From: Chryseobacterium oranimense
Lineage (GTDB): Bacteria; Bacteroidota; Bacteroidia; Flavobacteriales; Weeksellaceae
DNA: 64,000 bases
Assembly (NCBI RefSeq): GCF_900129755.1
Contig: NZ_FQWT01000002.1
Span: forward strand, 1 to 64,000
Direction of reading: 5' to 3'
Positions 43,788 to 52,583 of the stretch are shown here, in pieces. The position numbers and the translations under genes were made by a program. The notes beneath the pieces are model-generated. The model was not told the origin of the DNA. It ran no database searches and saw only the letters and a program-made list of their open reading frames with translations. Numbering within the stretch: the stretch's first letter is position 1; each line of letters begins with the position of its first letter.

Positions 43788-46283
43788 TTAAATCAGTCCA
43801 AACTGTTCAAAATGGTGGGTAAAATGCTTTTTGTGCATCAGTTCCCACATTTCTTTATTCAGCTTTCCGAATACGAAATTCATATGTTCAGCCTGTGGAT
43901 TTTCTTTGTAGTAAATTGAAAACCTTTTTAAAGTGTCCAGGAAAGACTGTTTTGCAGCTTCAAGGTTTTTATGTTTCAATTCAAGTAAAGTTTCATCTTC
44001 AGCCAGGAACGGAGCCGGGAAATCTTTCGGCATTTTTCTGTGGTTGTAAAGGGAATCCTGCCATTTTTCCAGATGTTCTTCCGGTGTGAAGCATTTATCT
44101 GCTTCCGGCTCTCCTAAGCTTACCAGAACGCCATGCTCCAGATGCTCAATCATTTGCTGAGGTGACATTTTACCCCAGTTGGGTTGGGTATTTTCTGACA
44201 GACCATTCAATATTTTACTCATATTTTTCACGTTGAGGTCGATAAATGGAGAATGCTTTGCCACGAGTGTCAAGATAGTTGCTACACAAACAATTTCATC
44301 TCTTTGGTTCACTACTTCAACCAGCCATTTTACAACACCGGAAGGAATGTTTCTCCCTTTTACCCCTCTGTTGATTTTTTCTTTTGCTGTTAAATAGACT
44401 GTAATGGTATCTCCTGCGTAAACAGGTTTAAAGAATGAACAGTTTTCAAGTCCGTAATTGGCAATAACCGGTCCTTTTTTACCGGAAACGAATAATCCAG
44501 CTGCTGCTGAAAGGATGAAATATCCATGGGCAACTGTTTTATCGAAAATAGTTCCTGTTAAGCTTGTAGCATCAGTATGGGCATAGAAGTGATCCCATGA
44601 AACATTGGAGAAATTAACAATATCTGCATCCGTAACCGTTCTTCCTGCTGTTTCTAACGAATCTCCGATTTCAACTTCTTCAAAGTATTTCTGGAATGGG
44701 TGTTTGTCCGAGAATTTTTTCTCCGCACCCTGCTGATAAATTTTTGTAATCGCTTTCAAAACATCCGGTGACCCCTGAATGGCTGTTTTCTGAAGGAAGA
44801 AATGAAGACCGTTCAGTCCGCCCATTTCTTCACCTCCTCCGGCTCTTCCCGGGCCTCCGTGCATCAGGGTAGGAAGTGGTGAGCCGTGGCCTGTACTTTC
44901 TTTAGCGTTATCTCTGTTCAGTACAAAGATTCTTCCATGCTGGGAAGCCATTTTCCATGAAGTTTCAGCGATAAAGCTCTCATCATGAGAAATAATAGAA
45001 CCTACCAGACTTCCTTTTCCTCTTTTTGCCAGAGCTGCCGCTTCTTCCGCATCTTTGTAAGGCATTAGTGTAGAAACAGGTCCGAAGGCTTCTACATCAT
45101 GAGAGATATTTTTCTCGAAAGGTTTATCATTAAGGAATAATTTCGGACTCATAAATGCTCCGTTATCGTAGTTGGCATCTACAAGTTCGTGTTTTCCGTC
45201 ATATATCAGTTCTGTTTCAGATTTTAAGATATTTACTTTTCTTACTACCTCATCATACTGCTGTTTTCCAACCAAAGATCCCATTCTGGTTTCCCTGCTT
45301 AACGGATTTCCGATCTTAGTTTGATCCAAGGCTTTGGATAAAGCATTTTGAACATCGCCTAACAAATGTTCAGGAACGATAATTCTTCTAATTGCAGTAC
45401 ATTTCTGGCCTGCTTTGGTGGTCATCTCGTTTCTTACTTCTTTGATGAACAGATCAAATTCAGGGGTGCCCGGCTTTGCATCCAAACCAAGAATTGAACA
45501 GTTCAAAGAATCTGCCTCCATATTGAAACGTACTGCATTTCCTGCCACTGACGGTAAAGATTTTAATTTTCTACCAGTGTTGGCAGAACCGGTGAACAGT
45601 ACAGAATCTCCATCCTGAACATAATCCAGGATATTTCCAGGTTCACCGCAAACCAACTGAACCGCTCCTTCTGGCAGAATACCGCTTTCGATCATGTCCT
45701 GGAAAACCGCATTGGTAAGATAGGAACCGAATGGTGATGGTTTTACAATAGATGGAACTCCTGCCAATAATGATGTTGACAGTTTTTCGAGCATTCCCCA
45801 AACGGGAAAGTTATAAGCATTGATCTGTATGGAAACCCCTTCACTTGGGGTCAGAATGTGGGTTCCTAAGAAAGTTCCGTTGGCTGAAATTTTCTGAGTT
45901 TCTCCATCTACCCAAAACGGTGTATTCGGCAGCATTCTTTTTGCAAGTCCGGAATAGGTAAAGAAGGTACCGAAGCCTCCTTCAATATCTACCCAGGAAT
46001 CTGCGTGGGTTGCTCCTGTTTTATATGATAATTCGTAATATTTCTTTTTTCTTTCCAAAAGATAAAGCGCTACTTTCTTCAGCATTTCGCCTCTGTCGTA
46101 GAAGGTCATGGAAGATAGGTTTTTGTAGCCTACTGTTCTTCCGTAGTCAAGAGCCTGCTCAAAATTAAGCCCTTCCGTATCTGAAATGGCAACCTGTTCA
46201 CCTGTAACAGCATTGTATAAAGGTATTCCGTTTCCGGTACCTTCAACCCATTCTCCGTGTATATAGTTTTTTAACTTTTCCAT
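43788..46283 (-). CDS. paaZ: PaaZ ring-opening enzyme with C-terminal DUF1569 domain
   Basis: Hydrolyses oxepin-CoA and oxidises the resulting semialdehyde in phenylacetate catabolism. Residues 1-520 are an aldehyde dehydrogenase (E256 in FNMEADS, catalytic C295 in AGQKCTAIRR). Residues 533-675 are a MaoC-like hydratase (SWDHFYAHTD, hydratase pair D/H). A further part, 685-831, matches DUF1569, a DinB-like helical domain (MSPQQMIEHLEHG; FGKLNKEMWELMHKKHFTHHFEQFG, several His). E. coli PaaZ is about 680 aa, so the extension adds 150 residues. It ends the minus-strand paa cluster, after a DUF6624 gene (24-base gap). The junction needs no frameshift. Confidence 0.93.
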   Translation of the reverse strand: MEKLKNYIHGEWVEGTGNGIPLYNAVTGEQVAISDTEGLNFEQALDYGRTVGYKNLSSMTFYDRGEMLKKVALYLLERKKKYYELSYKTGATHADSWVDIEGGFGTFFTYSGLAKRMLPNTPFWVDGETQKISANGTFLGTHILTPSEGVSIQINAYNFPVWGMLEKLSTSLLAGVPSIVKPSPFGSYLTNAVFQDMIESGILPEGAVQLVCGEPGNILDYVQDGDSVLFTGSANTGRKLKSLPSVAGNAVRFNMEADSLNCSILGLDAKPGTPEFDLFIKEVRNEMTTKAGQKCTAIRRIIVPEHLLGDVQNALSKALDQTKIGNPLSRETRMGSLVGKQQYDEVVRKVNILKSETELIYDGKHELVDANYDNGAFMSPKLFLNDKPFEKNISHDVEAFGPVSTLMPYKDAEEAAALAKRGKGSLVGSIISHDESFIAETSWKMASQHGRIFVLNRDNAKESTGHGSPLPTLMHGGPGRAGGGEEMGGLNGLHFFLQKTAIQGSPDVLKAITKIYQQGAEKKFSDKHPFQKYFEEVEIGDSLETAGRTVTDADIVNFSNVSWDHFYAHTDATSLTGTIFDKTVAHGYFILSAAAGLFVSGKKGPVIANYGLENCSFFKPVYAGDTITVYLTAKEKINRGVKGRNIPSGVVKWLVEVVNQRDEIVCVATILTLVAKHSPFIDLNVKNMSKILNGLSENTQPNWGKMSPQQMIEHLEHGVLVSLGEPEADKCFTPEEHLEKWQDSLYNHRKMPKDFPAPFLAEDETLLELKHKNLEAAKQSFLDTLKRFSIYYKENPQAEHMNFVFGKLNKEMWELMHKKHFTHHFEQFGLI

Positions 46284-46307
46284 ATATTTTAACTTTTTAC
46301 TTGACTT

Positions 46308-47000
46308 TTATTTAATTTTTTCCTGAATTTCCAAGGCTTCCTTCAGTGTATATTTTCTGTATTCCATACCCGTCACATCTTTGGCATACTCTTCTATGGT
46401 TTGGGTAAACCCGGAATTCTTTCTCAGTTCATTGACGTGGTCTGGATTTTTTACAGGCCATACCAAAGACAGTGTTTCCGTTTTTCCGTCTTTTGTCGTA
46501 AAAAAAGAACGAATCTGTGTTCCATAGATCTGCTCTTTGTTTTCCTGCATGAGCTTTCTGTCCAGCATCATGGCATACAGTCTGAACGGTAATTCTTTTT
46601 CATCTGCTGCTTTCTTAATCAAAGGAAGGTATTTTTGAATTTCAGGGGAATGCTGGATCACATACCATACTGCTTTATTTTCCGGCTCTCCTACCATAGA
46701 TTTTCCCGGATAACCATATTTTTGAATGATATTCTCAACCTTGACAAGGTTTGCATGATCCTGGGCATTCATGATCTCGGATAGCCTGGCTCCGAGATCT
46801 GCTTCCGTGAGATTTCTCTCCGTCATGATCTGTTTCTTTCTTTCGGGAGTAATATTGGGCTGCATCATTTCACGGTAAACCTGATCGTCTTTATAAATTT
46901 GTGTCAGTTCTTTTTTAAGCTCTGCATTGAATGGTTTTATATCTGTTTGCTGGGCATTCAATACAACAGAAAAGAAAAATGCAGTCAACAAATATCTCAT
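46308..47000 (-). CDS. Secreted DUF6624-like protein
   Basis: A 230-aa exported protein: signal MRYLLTAFFFSVVLNAQQ and a helical mature region (LKKELTQIYKDDQVYREMMQ; YGYPGKSMVGEPENKAVWYVIQHSPEIQKYLPLIKKAADEKELPFRLYAMMLDRKLM). This fits DUF6624, whose members have the D-Q-x-x-R, Y-G-W/Y-P and H-S/D pattern seen here. Function unknown. It lies 9 bases downstream of an esterase gene and 24 bases upstream of paaZ, an unusual insertion in a paa cluster. Confidence 0.8.
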   Translation of the reverse strand: MRYLLTAFFFSVVLNAQQTDIKPFNAELKKELTQIYKDDQVYREMMQPNITPERKKQIMTERNLTEADLGARLSEIMNAQDHANLVKVENIIQKYGYPGKSMVGEPENKAVWYVIQHSPEIQKYLPLIKKAADEKELPFRLYAMMLDRKLMQENKEQIYGTQIRSFFTTKDGKTETLSLVWPVKNPDHVNELRKNSGFTQTIEEYAKDVTGMEYRKYTLKEALEIQEKIK

Positions 47001-47009
47001 GATTTCTGA

Positions 47010-47837
47010 TTACTTTTGGGGTTCTTTATACGGAAACATTTTCACCAAACCTTCATACAAACTTCTGTGAAGAATGGTGGCATGATTGTCTGTTTCCATC
47101 ATTTTATATTCAACAGTCCAGTTTTTTTTGCCGGCTTTCTGAAGGGTCTCATAAAGAGTTCCTGCATCTTTTACCATCACCGGATGTTCGTCTTTACCTA
47201 CAGACACATAAACAAATTTCTTTGTATCCGGGCTTTTAGACAGTAGCTGGGTCTGCTTCAAAAGGCTTTGATCATCCCACCATAAACTTGGGCTGATGAT
47301 AAAATAATTATTGAACATTTCCGGCTTTTTAAAAAGGATTTCTGTAGCAAGAAGCCCTCCCAATGACTGTCCGAACAAATACCTGTCTGTTGTTTTATAC
47401 TGGGATCCTATGTAGGGCAGTAATTCTTTTTCCAAAAAATTGATAAACTTGTCAGAATGGCCTGTGGTAGGATAATCCTGCTGTAAATCTTTTAAATCTG
47501 TGTGGAAGGTAAAATCTCTTTTCCGGTCGATATTGGCAATTCCCACCACAATGGTCTCCGGCATGGAATACATTTGATTAAAGAACTGAACGAGCCCGGT
47601 TACATGAATGAAGTCTTCATTTATTGAGCCATCCAGAAGATAAATTACCGGATAGGATTTTGCTTTGTCAAATCCTTGAGGAAGATAAATGTTTAAGGTT
47701 CTGTCTTCATTTAATATCTTAGATTTTAATGTTCGTACTTCTCCGATAGTCAGAGGTTTTACATTTTCACTCTGGGCTAAAACCATGAATTGGAAAGCAA
47801 AAAGAATACTGAAGAGTGCGAGGATTTTTTTGATCAT
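47010..47837 (-). CDS. Secreted alpha/beta-hydrolase esterase (IroE/Fes-like)
   Basis: A 275-aa secreted hydrolase: signal MIKKILALFSILFAFQFMVLAQ, a Tyr-rich start (NIYLPQGFDKAKSYPVIYLLDG), nucleophile elbow LFGQSLGGLLATE (G-Q-S-L-G), and a late His in TDNHATILHRSLYEGL. It fits the esterase-D/enterochelin-esterase (IroE, Fes) group; a Bacteroidetes carbohydrate-ester role is possible. The substrate is unknown. With DUF6624 it forms a two-gene unit between the RAYT region and paaZ, on the same strand. Confidence 0.85.
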   Translation of the reverse strand: MIKKILALFSILFAFQFMVLAQSENVKPLTIGEVRTLKSKILNEDRTLNIYLPQGFDKAKSYPVIYLLDGSINEDFIHVTGLVQFFNQMYSMPETIVVGIANIDRKRDFTFHTDLKDLQQDYPTTGHSDKFINFLEKELLPYIGSQYKTTDRYLFGQSLGGLLATEILFKKPEMFNNYFIISPSLWWDDQSLLKQTQLLSKSPDTKKFVYVSVGKDEHPVMVKDAGTLYETLQKAGKKNWTVEYKMMETDNHATILHRSLYEGLVKMFPYKEPQK

Positions 47838-47865
47838 ACTTTATTTTATTACTGGTTGTCTTTCA

Positions 47866-47898
47866 AAACCTCATAGGTTTTAGAAACCTATGAGGTTT
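47866..47898. repeat. REP-like palindrome, copy 1
   Basis: A perfect 15-bp stem (AAACCTCATAGGTTT, 47866-47880, with AAACCTATGAGGTTT, 47884-47898) around TAG. It is identical in both arms to copy 2 beyond the RAYT gene. On the side facing the gene the flank reads ATTC in hairpin orientation in both copies, so the two are mirror-placed. Confidence 0.85.
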
Positions 47899-47911
47899 GA
47901 ATCAAAATATT

Positions 47912-48490
47912 TTATTTAATTGTTAAGAAATCATATTCAACATTTGATTGATGATATTCTATAAAATCATTTACTGTATCAAAATACTGCATCATTTCTG
48001 TTCTTTCAATTTTACTTTCTTTAGCCAAATTAATATAAGAATGATAAGATGAATATTTCCAATCTTTAATATCTTCAACAAATCCATGATTAACCGGATT
48101 ATTGTGGATATAATGAAATAGTTTTATCAAATACTCACTATCATTCACTCTTTTGCGTTTTAAATAATCAAGAAAAAGAGAACCTTTTCGATTATATCTT
48201 TTATTATAAGCTTTTGCATAACCATTTAATAAATTACTAAACTGTTTCATTAAATATTTATGTTCATCTTCATTTGGAATTTGATCTTCACTTTTAAATC
48301 TTACCAATAAATGAAAATGATTTGGCATTAAACAATATGCATATATTTCAGCTATTGGAACAATATATTTTACAAGCTTATCTAAAAAATATTTATAATT
48401 TTCTTCTTCTCTAAAAATTAAATCTCTTCCATTTGCATGAGAGTAAATGTGATACACATATTCATATTCAAAATTTTCTGTATTTGACAT
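47912..48490 (-). CDS. REP-associated tyrosine transposase (RAYT), Y1 family
   Basis: A 192-aa Y1_Tnp protein: MPNHFHLLVRF carries the HUH metal motif (H-x-H), YVYHIYSHANGRDLIF the N-terminal family motif and FHYIHNNPVNHGFVEDIKDWKYSSYHSYI the C-terminal one. The catalytic Tyr should lie in YSSYHSY. RAYT proteins nick and join DNA at REP palindromes and are domesticated IS200-like transposases. It is flanked 13 and 34 bases away by two copies of a 33-base palindrome, the arrangement of a REPtron. It sits within the paa cluster between paaY and the esterase gene. Base composition is more AT-rich than the neighbours, suggesting acquisition. Confidence 0.9.
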   Translation of the reverse strand: MSNTENFEYEYVYHIYSHANGRDLIFREEENYKYFLDKLVKYIVPIAEIYAYCLMPNHFHLLVRFKSEDQIPNEDEHKYLMKQFSNLLNGYAKAYNKRYNRKGSLFLDYLKRKRVNDSEYLIKLFHYIHNNPVNHGFVEDIKDWKYSSYHSYINLAKESKIERTEMMQYFDTVNDFIEYHQSNVEYDFLTIK

Positions 48491-48524
48491 TTATTTTTTT
48501 CATTTGTGTGTGTGTTTTATATTC

Positions 48525-48557
48525 AAACCTCATAGGTTTTCAAAACCTATGAGGTTT
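48525..48557. repeat. REP-like palindrome, copy 2
   Basis: The same arms as copy 1 (AAACCTCATAGGTTT, 48525-48539; AAACCTATGAGGTTT, 48543-48557) with loop TCA instead of TAG. It lies 34 bases upstream of the RAYT start and ends 11 bases before the paaY stop. Confidence 0.85.
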
Positions 48558-48568
48558 ATTAAGGACAA

Positions 48569-49162
48569 TTATTTCACATCATCCCAAATACTGTAATCAA
48601 CCGTTTTGGTAGCAGTCTGTTCTACATATTCCGAGAAGGGCTCACATGGAAGAATGGCTTCTTTTCCTTCTCTAGCCAGCTGCTGGTAAAGTTTGGTACC
48701 TTCTGTTTTCCAGTGGATCATTTCATCAGAAACATCACGGATGATTTTTGCCGGACTTCCTACGATGAGTTTTCTCGGCTCACATTTGAAGTTGGCAAGA
48801 ACAAACGCTAAGGCGCCAATGATACATTCATCACCGATAACGGCTTTGTCCATCACTACGGAATTCATTCCAACAAGGCAGTTTTTACCGATATGTCCGG
48901 AATGGATGATCGCTCCATGTCCGATATGGGCAGATTCTTCCAGAATGGTTTCAATATTCGGAAATACATGAAGAGTACAGTTTTCCTGAACATTGGCTCC
49001 GTCTTTAATGATAATTTTCCCCCAGTCGCCGCGGATCACGGCATTGGGCCCGATATATACTTCTTCACCGATTTCTACGTTCCCAATGATTACCGCCTGC
49101 GGATGAATGTAGGCAGAGGGCTTGATGATAGGACGTATGCCGTGGTATGAGTAGATGTTCAT
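48569..49162 (-). CDS. paaY: PaaY-like hexapeptide acyl-CoA thioesterase / carbonic anhydrase-like
   Basis: A 197-aa left-handed beta-helix protein with hexapeptide repeats (VIIGNVEIGEEVYIGPNAVIRGDWGKIIIKDGANVQENCTLHVFP), gamma-carbonic-anhydrase-like His (HIGHGAIIHSGHIGKN) and a PaaY-like C-terminus. PaaY hydrolyses ring-hydroxylated or trapped CoA thioesters made by the epoxidase pathway, limiting dead ends. Bacteroidetes paa clusters carry it at this place. The open frame goes to 49228, but ATG 49162 gives the conserved MNIYSYHG start, with an inverted-repeat element (49163-49258) before it. Confidence 0.9.
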   Translation of the reverse strand: MNIYSYHGIRPIIKPSAYIHPQAVIIGNVEIGEEVYIGPNAVIRGDWGKIIIKDGANVQENCTLHVFPNIETILEESAHIGHGAIIHSGHIGKNCLVGMNSVVMDKAVIGDECIIGALAFVLANFKCEPRKLIVGSPAKIIRDVSDEMIHWKTEGTKLYQQLAREGKEAILPCEPFSEYVEQTATKTVDYSIWDDVK

Positions 49163-49258
49163 TTTATTTAATTTGAAAATTTGAAAATGAATTAATTTGA
49201 AAATGATTAGCATGCTGAAACATTTCAAATTCTAAAATTACCCCATTTTCAAATTGAT
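49163..49258. repeat. AT-rich inverted-repeat element A in the paa cluster
   Basis: The entire paaJ-paaY spacer. It opens AATTTGAAAATTTGAAAATG and closes CATTTTCAAATTGA, so the two ends are inverted copies and can fold back. Same family as at 50465, 52197/52584 and 56621. No protein gene inside. Confidence 0.75.
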
Positions 49259-50464
49259 TTATACTTTTTCAATGACCATTGCATAGCCCTGCCCGACACC
49301 GATACAGAGGGTACACAATGCATATTTTTTATTCTGTTTTTCAAGTTCAATAGCAGCAGAACCAACGATTCTTGCCCCGGAAACTCCCAGCGGATGCCCT
49401 ATAGCAATAGCTCCTCCGTTCGGATTAACTCTTGAATCATCGTCTTTTAAACCTAAGGTTCTGGTTACTGCCAAAGCCTGTGCTGCAAATGCTTCGTTCA
49501 GTTCAATGATATCCATATCATCAAGGGAAAGGTTTAATCTTTTTAATAGTTTTTGTGTGGCTTCCACAGGTCCGATTCCCATAATTCTTGGTTCAACGCC
49601 AGCTACGGCAGATCCCAATATTTTAGCTTTTGGTTTTAAACCATATTTTTTTACGGCTTCTTCGCTTGCAAGGATAAGGGCAGCTGCTCCATCATTCATT
49701 CCTGACGCATTTCCTGCAGTTACGGTTCCTTCTTTTCTGAAAGCGGGACGAAGTTTGGCAAGGCCTTCCATTGAGGATGTCGGCTTAATGAATTCGTCTG
49801 TTTCAAAAATTTTAGGTTCTCCTTTTTTCTGTGGAATTTCAACTTTTACAATTTCTTCTGCCAGTCTTCCACTCTCCTGGGCTTTTGTAGCTTTCTGCTG
49901 AGACCAAAGAGCAAATTTATCCTGATCTTCTCTGCTGATATTGTGCATATCTGCTAAGTTTTCAGCTGTTTCCCCCATTCCATCTACTCCATACATTTCT
50001 TTCATTTTCGGATTGACAAAACGCCATCCGAAAGTGGTATCAAACATCTGGCTGTCTCTTCCGAAGGCCATACTTGGTTTTGACATTACATAAGGTGAAC
50101 GTGTCATATGCTCTACCCCACCTGCAATATAAATTTCTCCTTCTCCGGCTGCAATAGATCTGAATGCATTGGCTACTGCTGACATTCCCGATGCACAAAG
50201 CCTGTTTACCGTTTCGCCCCCGATTTTGTATGGTAACCCGGCCAATAGAAGAGCCATTCTGGCTACATTACGGTTATCTTCTCCTGCCTGGTTGGCACAT
50301 CCGAAAATAACATCCTCAATTTCATCTACCGGTAATTCAGGGTTTCTGGCTATAATTTCTTTAATAACTACTGCTGCCAGATCATCAGCTCTTACTTCTG
50401 ATAATCCTCCCTGCAATTTTGAAATTGGCGTTCGTACGTAGTCTATGATGTATACGTTGTTCAT
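49259..50464 (-). CDS. paaJ: 3-oxoadipyl-CoA thiolase (PaaJ)
   Basis: Cleaves 3-oxoadipyl-CoA (or the dehydro form) to succinyl-CoA and acetyl-CoA at the end of phenylacetate degradation. The 401-aa thiolase has the nucleophile C90 in TVNRLCASGM, the His in GGAIAIGHPLGVSGARI and the acid/base Cys in CTLCIGVGQG. The DVIFGCANQAGEDNRNVARMA block is typical of PcaF/PaaJ. It lies between the inverted-repeat elements A and B, on the paa message. Confidence 0.95.
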   Translation of the reverse strand: MNNVYIIDYVRTPISKLQGGLSEVRADDLAAVVIKEIIARNPELPVDEIEDVIFGCANQAGEDNRNVARMALLLAGLPYKIGGETVNRLCASGMSAVANAFRSIAAGEGEIYIAGGVEHMTRSPYVMSKPSMAFGRDSQMFDTTFGWRFVNPKMKEMYGVDGMGETAENLADMHNISREDQDKFALWSQQKATKAQESGRLAEEIVKVEIPQKKGEPKIFETDEFIKPTSSMEGLAKLRPAFRKEGTVTAGNASGMNDGAAALILASEEAVKKYGLKPKAKILGSAVAGVEPRIMGIGPVEATQKLLKRLNLSLDDMDIIELNEAFAAQALAVTRTLGLKDDDSRVNPNGGAIAIGHPLGVSGARIVGSAAIELEKQNKKYALCTLCIGVGQGYAMVIEKV

Positions 50465-50566
50465 TTATTTTAATTTGAAAATATGTTAATTTGAGAATTT
50501 GAAAATGAGATAGTGATAAGGCATTTAAAACAATTTTCAAATTACCTCATTCTCAAATTCCCAAAT
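50465..50566. repeat. AT-rich inverted-repeat element B in the paa cluster
   Basis: The paaI-paaJ spacer: left AATTTGAAAATATG... AATTTGAGAATTTGAAAATG, right CAATTTTCAAATTACCTC and ATTCTCAAATT. Same fold-back design as element A. Confidence 0.75.
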
Positions 50567-50980
50567 TTATAGTTCAGTTACTTTTTTTCCTATTTTATAA
50601 ACGGTTCCGACGAATTTAGCTACCAATTCACTGTTTTGATTGGTAATTTTAATATCGTAAACGGCTGTTTTTCTGGTATTGTTCACGAGAATACTCTCTG
50701 CTCTGAAAATATCACCTTCTTTTCCTGCTTTGGTAAAATTGATGATACAGTTCAGGGCAACGGCTGCGTCTCCGGAACTGTTTGACGAAAAGGCCAGTGC
50801 AGAATCTGCGAACGCAAACGTAACGCCTCCGTGAACGGTTTTAAGCCCATTAATCATTTCTTTTTTGATGGGCATTTCTATTAAACAATAGTTTTCTTTG
50901 ACTTCAATCAGTTTGATATTCATCCATTGGGAAAAATAATCCTGACCGAACATATAATCTGCAACTTGTCTTGGCGTCAT
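50567..50980 (-). CDS. paaI: PaaI hydroxyphenylacetyl-CoA thioesterase
   Basis: Hot-dog fold thioesterase that frees CoA from dead-end intermediates. The 137-aa size matches PaaI. MINGLKTVHGGVTFAFADSALAFSSN carries the hot-dog H-G-G signature, and the FTKAGKEGDIFRAES strand and MTPRQVADYMFGQDYFS start agree. Located between paaH and paaJ on the same strand. Confidence 0.92.
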   Translation of the reverse strand: MTPRQVADYMFGQDYFSQWMNIKLIEVKENYCLIEMPIKKEMINGLKTVHGGVTFAFADSALAFSSNSSGDAAVALNCIINFTKAGKEGDIFRAESILVNNTRKTAVYDIKITNQNSELVAKFVGTVYKIGKKVTEL

Positions 50981-51051
50981 AATTTTTAATTTACCAATGT
51001 AACAGTTTACCGATGTACCAATAATTGCTACACTGTTACATTTTTATATTT
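50981..51051. repeat. AT-rich palindrome of the second spacer family
   Basis: The paaH-paaI spacer: ATGTAACAGT pairs with ACTGTTACAT. The same TAACA/TGTTA vocabulary returns at 53414 and 54107. Confidence 0.6.
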
Positions 51052-52182
51052 TTACATTTTACGAAGTAAAGGGCTTTGTCTGTACCTTTCTTCCTGATAT
51101 TCTTCGTAAAGATTTTGAAGGGTTTCAGAGATTTTTGAATAACCGATTTCTTTTCCCCAGGCTAATAATCCTTTCGGGTAGTTGACTCCTTTCTGCATTG
51201 CCAGTTCGATATCTTCATCGCTGGCAACACCTAATCTTTTGGCTTCTACCGCTTCATTAATCAACATTGAAATAATTCTTAAAAAGATCTGCTGATATAA
51301 GGCATCATCCTTCTGAGCTGCCGGGTTTTCTGCACCTTGAGCATAATTGTAGAAACCTTTTCCTGTTTTTCTGCCATGAAGTTTGGCTTCGGACATCCTT
51401 TGCTGAAGAAGGGACGGTTTATACTTCGGATCGTAGAAATAATCTTTGTAAACGGTTGTCGTTACAGCAAAATTCACATCAACACCAATCAGATCCATCA
51501 GTTCAAAAGGTCCCATTTTAAAGTTTCCAAGCGTTCTCATGGCTTCGTCCACCTGCTCAGGAGTTGCTATATTTTCTTCAACAATCCTCAAACCTTCACC
51601 ATAGTAAGGACGGGCAATCCTATTGACGATAAACCCGGGAATATCTTTAGCAATTACAGGCATTTTACCCCACTCTTTCATGAGGTTATACATTTTTTCA
51701 GCTAATGATTTTTCTGTAAGTAAAGATGGAATAATTTCAACCAAAGGCATTAATGGAGCCGGATTGAAGAAGTGAATTCCAATGAAGCGTTCCGGCTTCT
51801 TTAGTTCTGCACCGAGAGAGGTGATAGAAATGGATGATGTGTTGGAACTGATGATACAGTCTTCGGAAACATAGGTTTCGAGCTCTGTAAATACTTTGGT
51901 TTTTATGTCTTTGTTTTCGATGATGGCTTCTATAATCAGCCCGCAATCTTTAAAGTCTTTCAGTTCTGTAGCGATGGAAATATTAGCTAAAATTTCAACC
52001 ATTTTTTCTGCCGAAATTTTCTGCTTGTCAACCAGTCTGGTTAATGTTTTTTCTAAACCTACAGTGGCTGTTTCTACCTGTTTTGGATTGGCATCATATA
52101 CCCAGACTTTGCATCCGTTCGTTGCGGCTACTTGTGCAATGCCGATTCCCATAGTCCCAGCACCGATAATTCCTACATTCAT
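51052..52182 (-). CDS. paaH: 3-hydroxyacyl-CoA dehydrogenase PaaH
   Basis: NAD-dependent oxidation of 3-hydroxyadipyl-CoA. A 376-aa protein with the N-terminal Rossmann motif GIIGAGTMGIGIAQ, the NPAPLMPLVEI and GFIVNRI segments of the first domain and the C-terminal dimerisation domain (MGPFELMDLIGVDVNFAVT). Longer than the 280-aa short class because of a second C-terminal domain, which is normal for PaaH-like proteins of Bacteroidetes. The four-helix-bundle gene lies directly upstream. Confidence 0.93.
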   Translation of the reverse strand: MNVGIIGAGTMGIGIAQVAATNGCKVWVYDANPKQVETATVGLEKTLTRLVDKQKISAEKMVEILANISIATELKDFKDCGLIIEAIIENKDIKTKVFTELETYVSEDCIISSNTSSISITSLGAELKKPERFIGIHFFNPAPLMPLVEIIPSLLTEKSLAEKMYNLMKEWGKMPVIAKDIPGFIVNRIARPYYGEGLRIVEENIATPEQVDEAMRTLGNFKMGPFELMDLIGVDVNFAVTTTVYKDYFYDPKYKPSLLQQRMSEAKLHGRKTGKGFYNYAQGAENPAAQKDDALYQQIFLRIISMLINEAVEAKRLGVASDEDIELAMQKGVNYPKGLLAWGKEIGYSKISETLQNLYEEYQEERYRQSPLLRKM

Positions 52183-52196
52183 AATTTTAATTTGAA

Positions 52197-52222
52197 AATT
52201 TGAAAATGAGCTAATTTGAAAA
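52197..52222. repeat. Left inverted repeat flanking the four-helix-bundle gene
   Basis: 26 bases starting AATTTGAAAATGAG, abutting the stop codon of the gene at 52223. It is the inverted partner of 52584-52609 with three mismatches. Confidence 0.75.
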
Positions 52223-52576
52223 TTATTTAAGCTTTGAGCTTGAAATGATTTTAGACAGAATTAATAGAATTTCCCTCAAATCCGATAACATTTTTTCGCT
52301 CGGAGATTGTAAATGTGGAGATTGTAAACACAACAAAAGCCAATATTCAGTTTCATCAGCTTCTTTAGCTGCAATTTTTAATTTATGAATAAAATCGGCT
52401 TTACTTTCCGCATTCTGGGCTTCTCTGACATTTGCACCAATTGATGTTCCCGATTTAAAAATCTGATTGGCCAGAGAAAATTTGTTAACTTTATATAATT
52501 CTTCTGAAAATTCAATAATATTTAATGCAAAATCGAAAGTCTTATTTACAATAACATTTTCTTTGTCATTTCTCAT
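52223..52576 (-). CDS. Four-helix-bundle (S23/IVP-like) protein inside the paa operon
   Basis: A 117-aa member of the four-helix-bundle/S23 family (intervening-sequence protein; related to the Avd accessory protein of diversity-generating retroelements): VNKTFDFALNIIEFSEELYKVNKFSLANQIFKSGTSIGANVREAQNAESKADFIHKLKIAAKEADETEYWLLL has the conserved R-x-S/A-x-S-I-x-x-N-I/V-x-E-A segment. No enzymatic role is known. It is framed by 26-base inverted repeats (52197-52222 and 52584-52609) of the same type found empty elsewhere in this cluster, so it looks like cargo of a small mobile or repeat element rather than a pathway gene. Confidence 0.88.
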   Translation of the reverse strand: MRNDKENVIVNKTFDFALNIIEFSEELYKVNKFSLANQIFKSGTSIGANVREAQNAESKADFIHKLKIAAKEADETEYWLLLCLQSPHLQSPSEKMLSDLREILLILSKIISSSKLK

Positions 52577-52583
52577 TTCCGAA

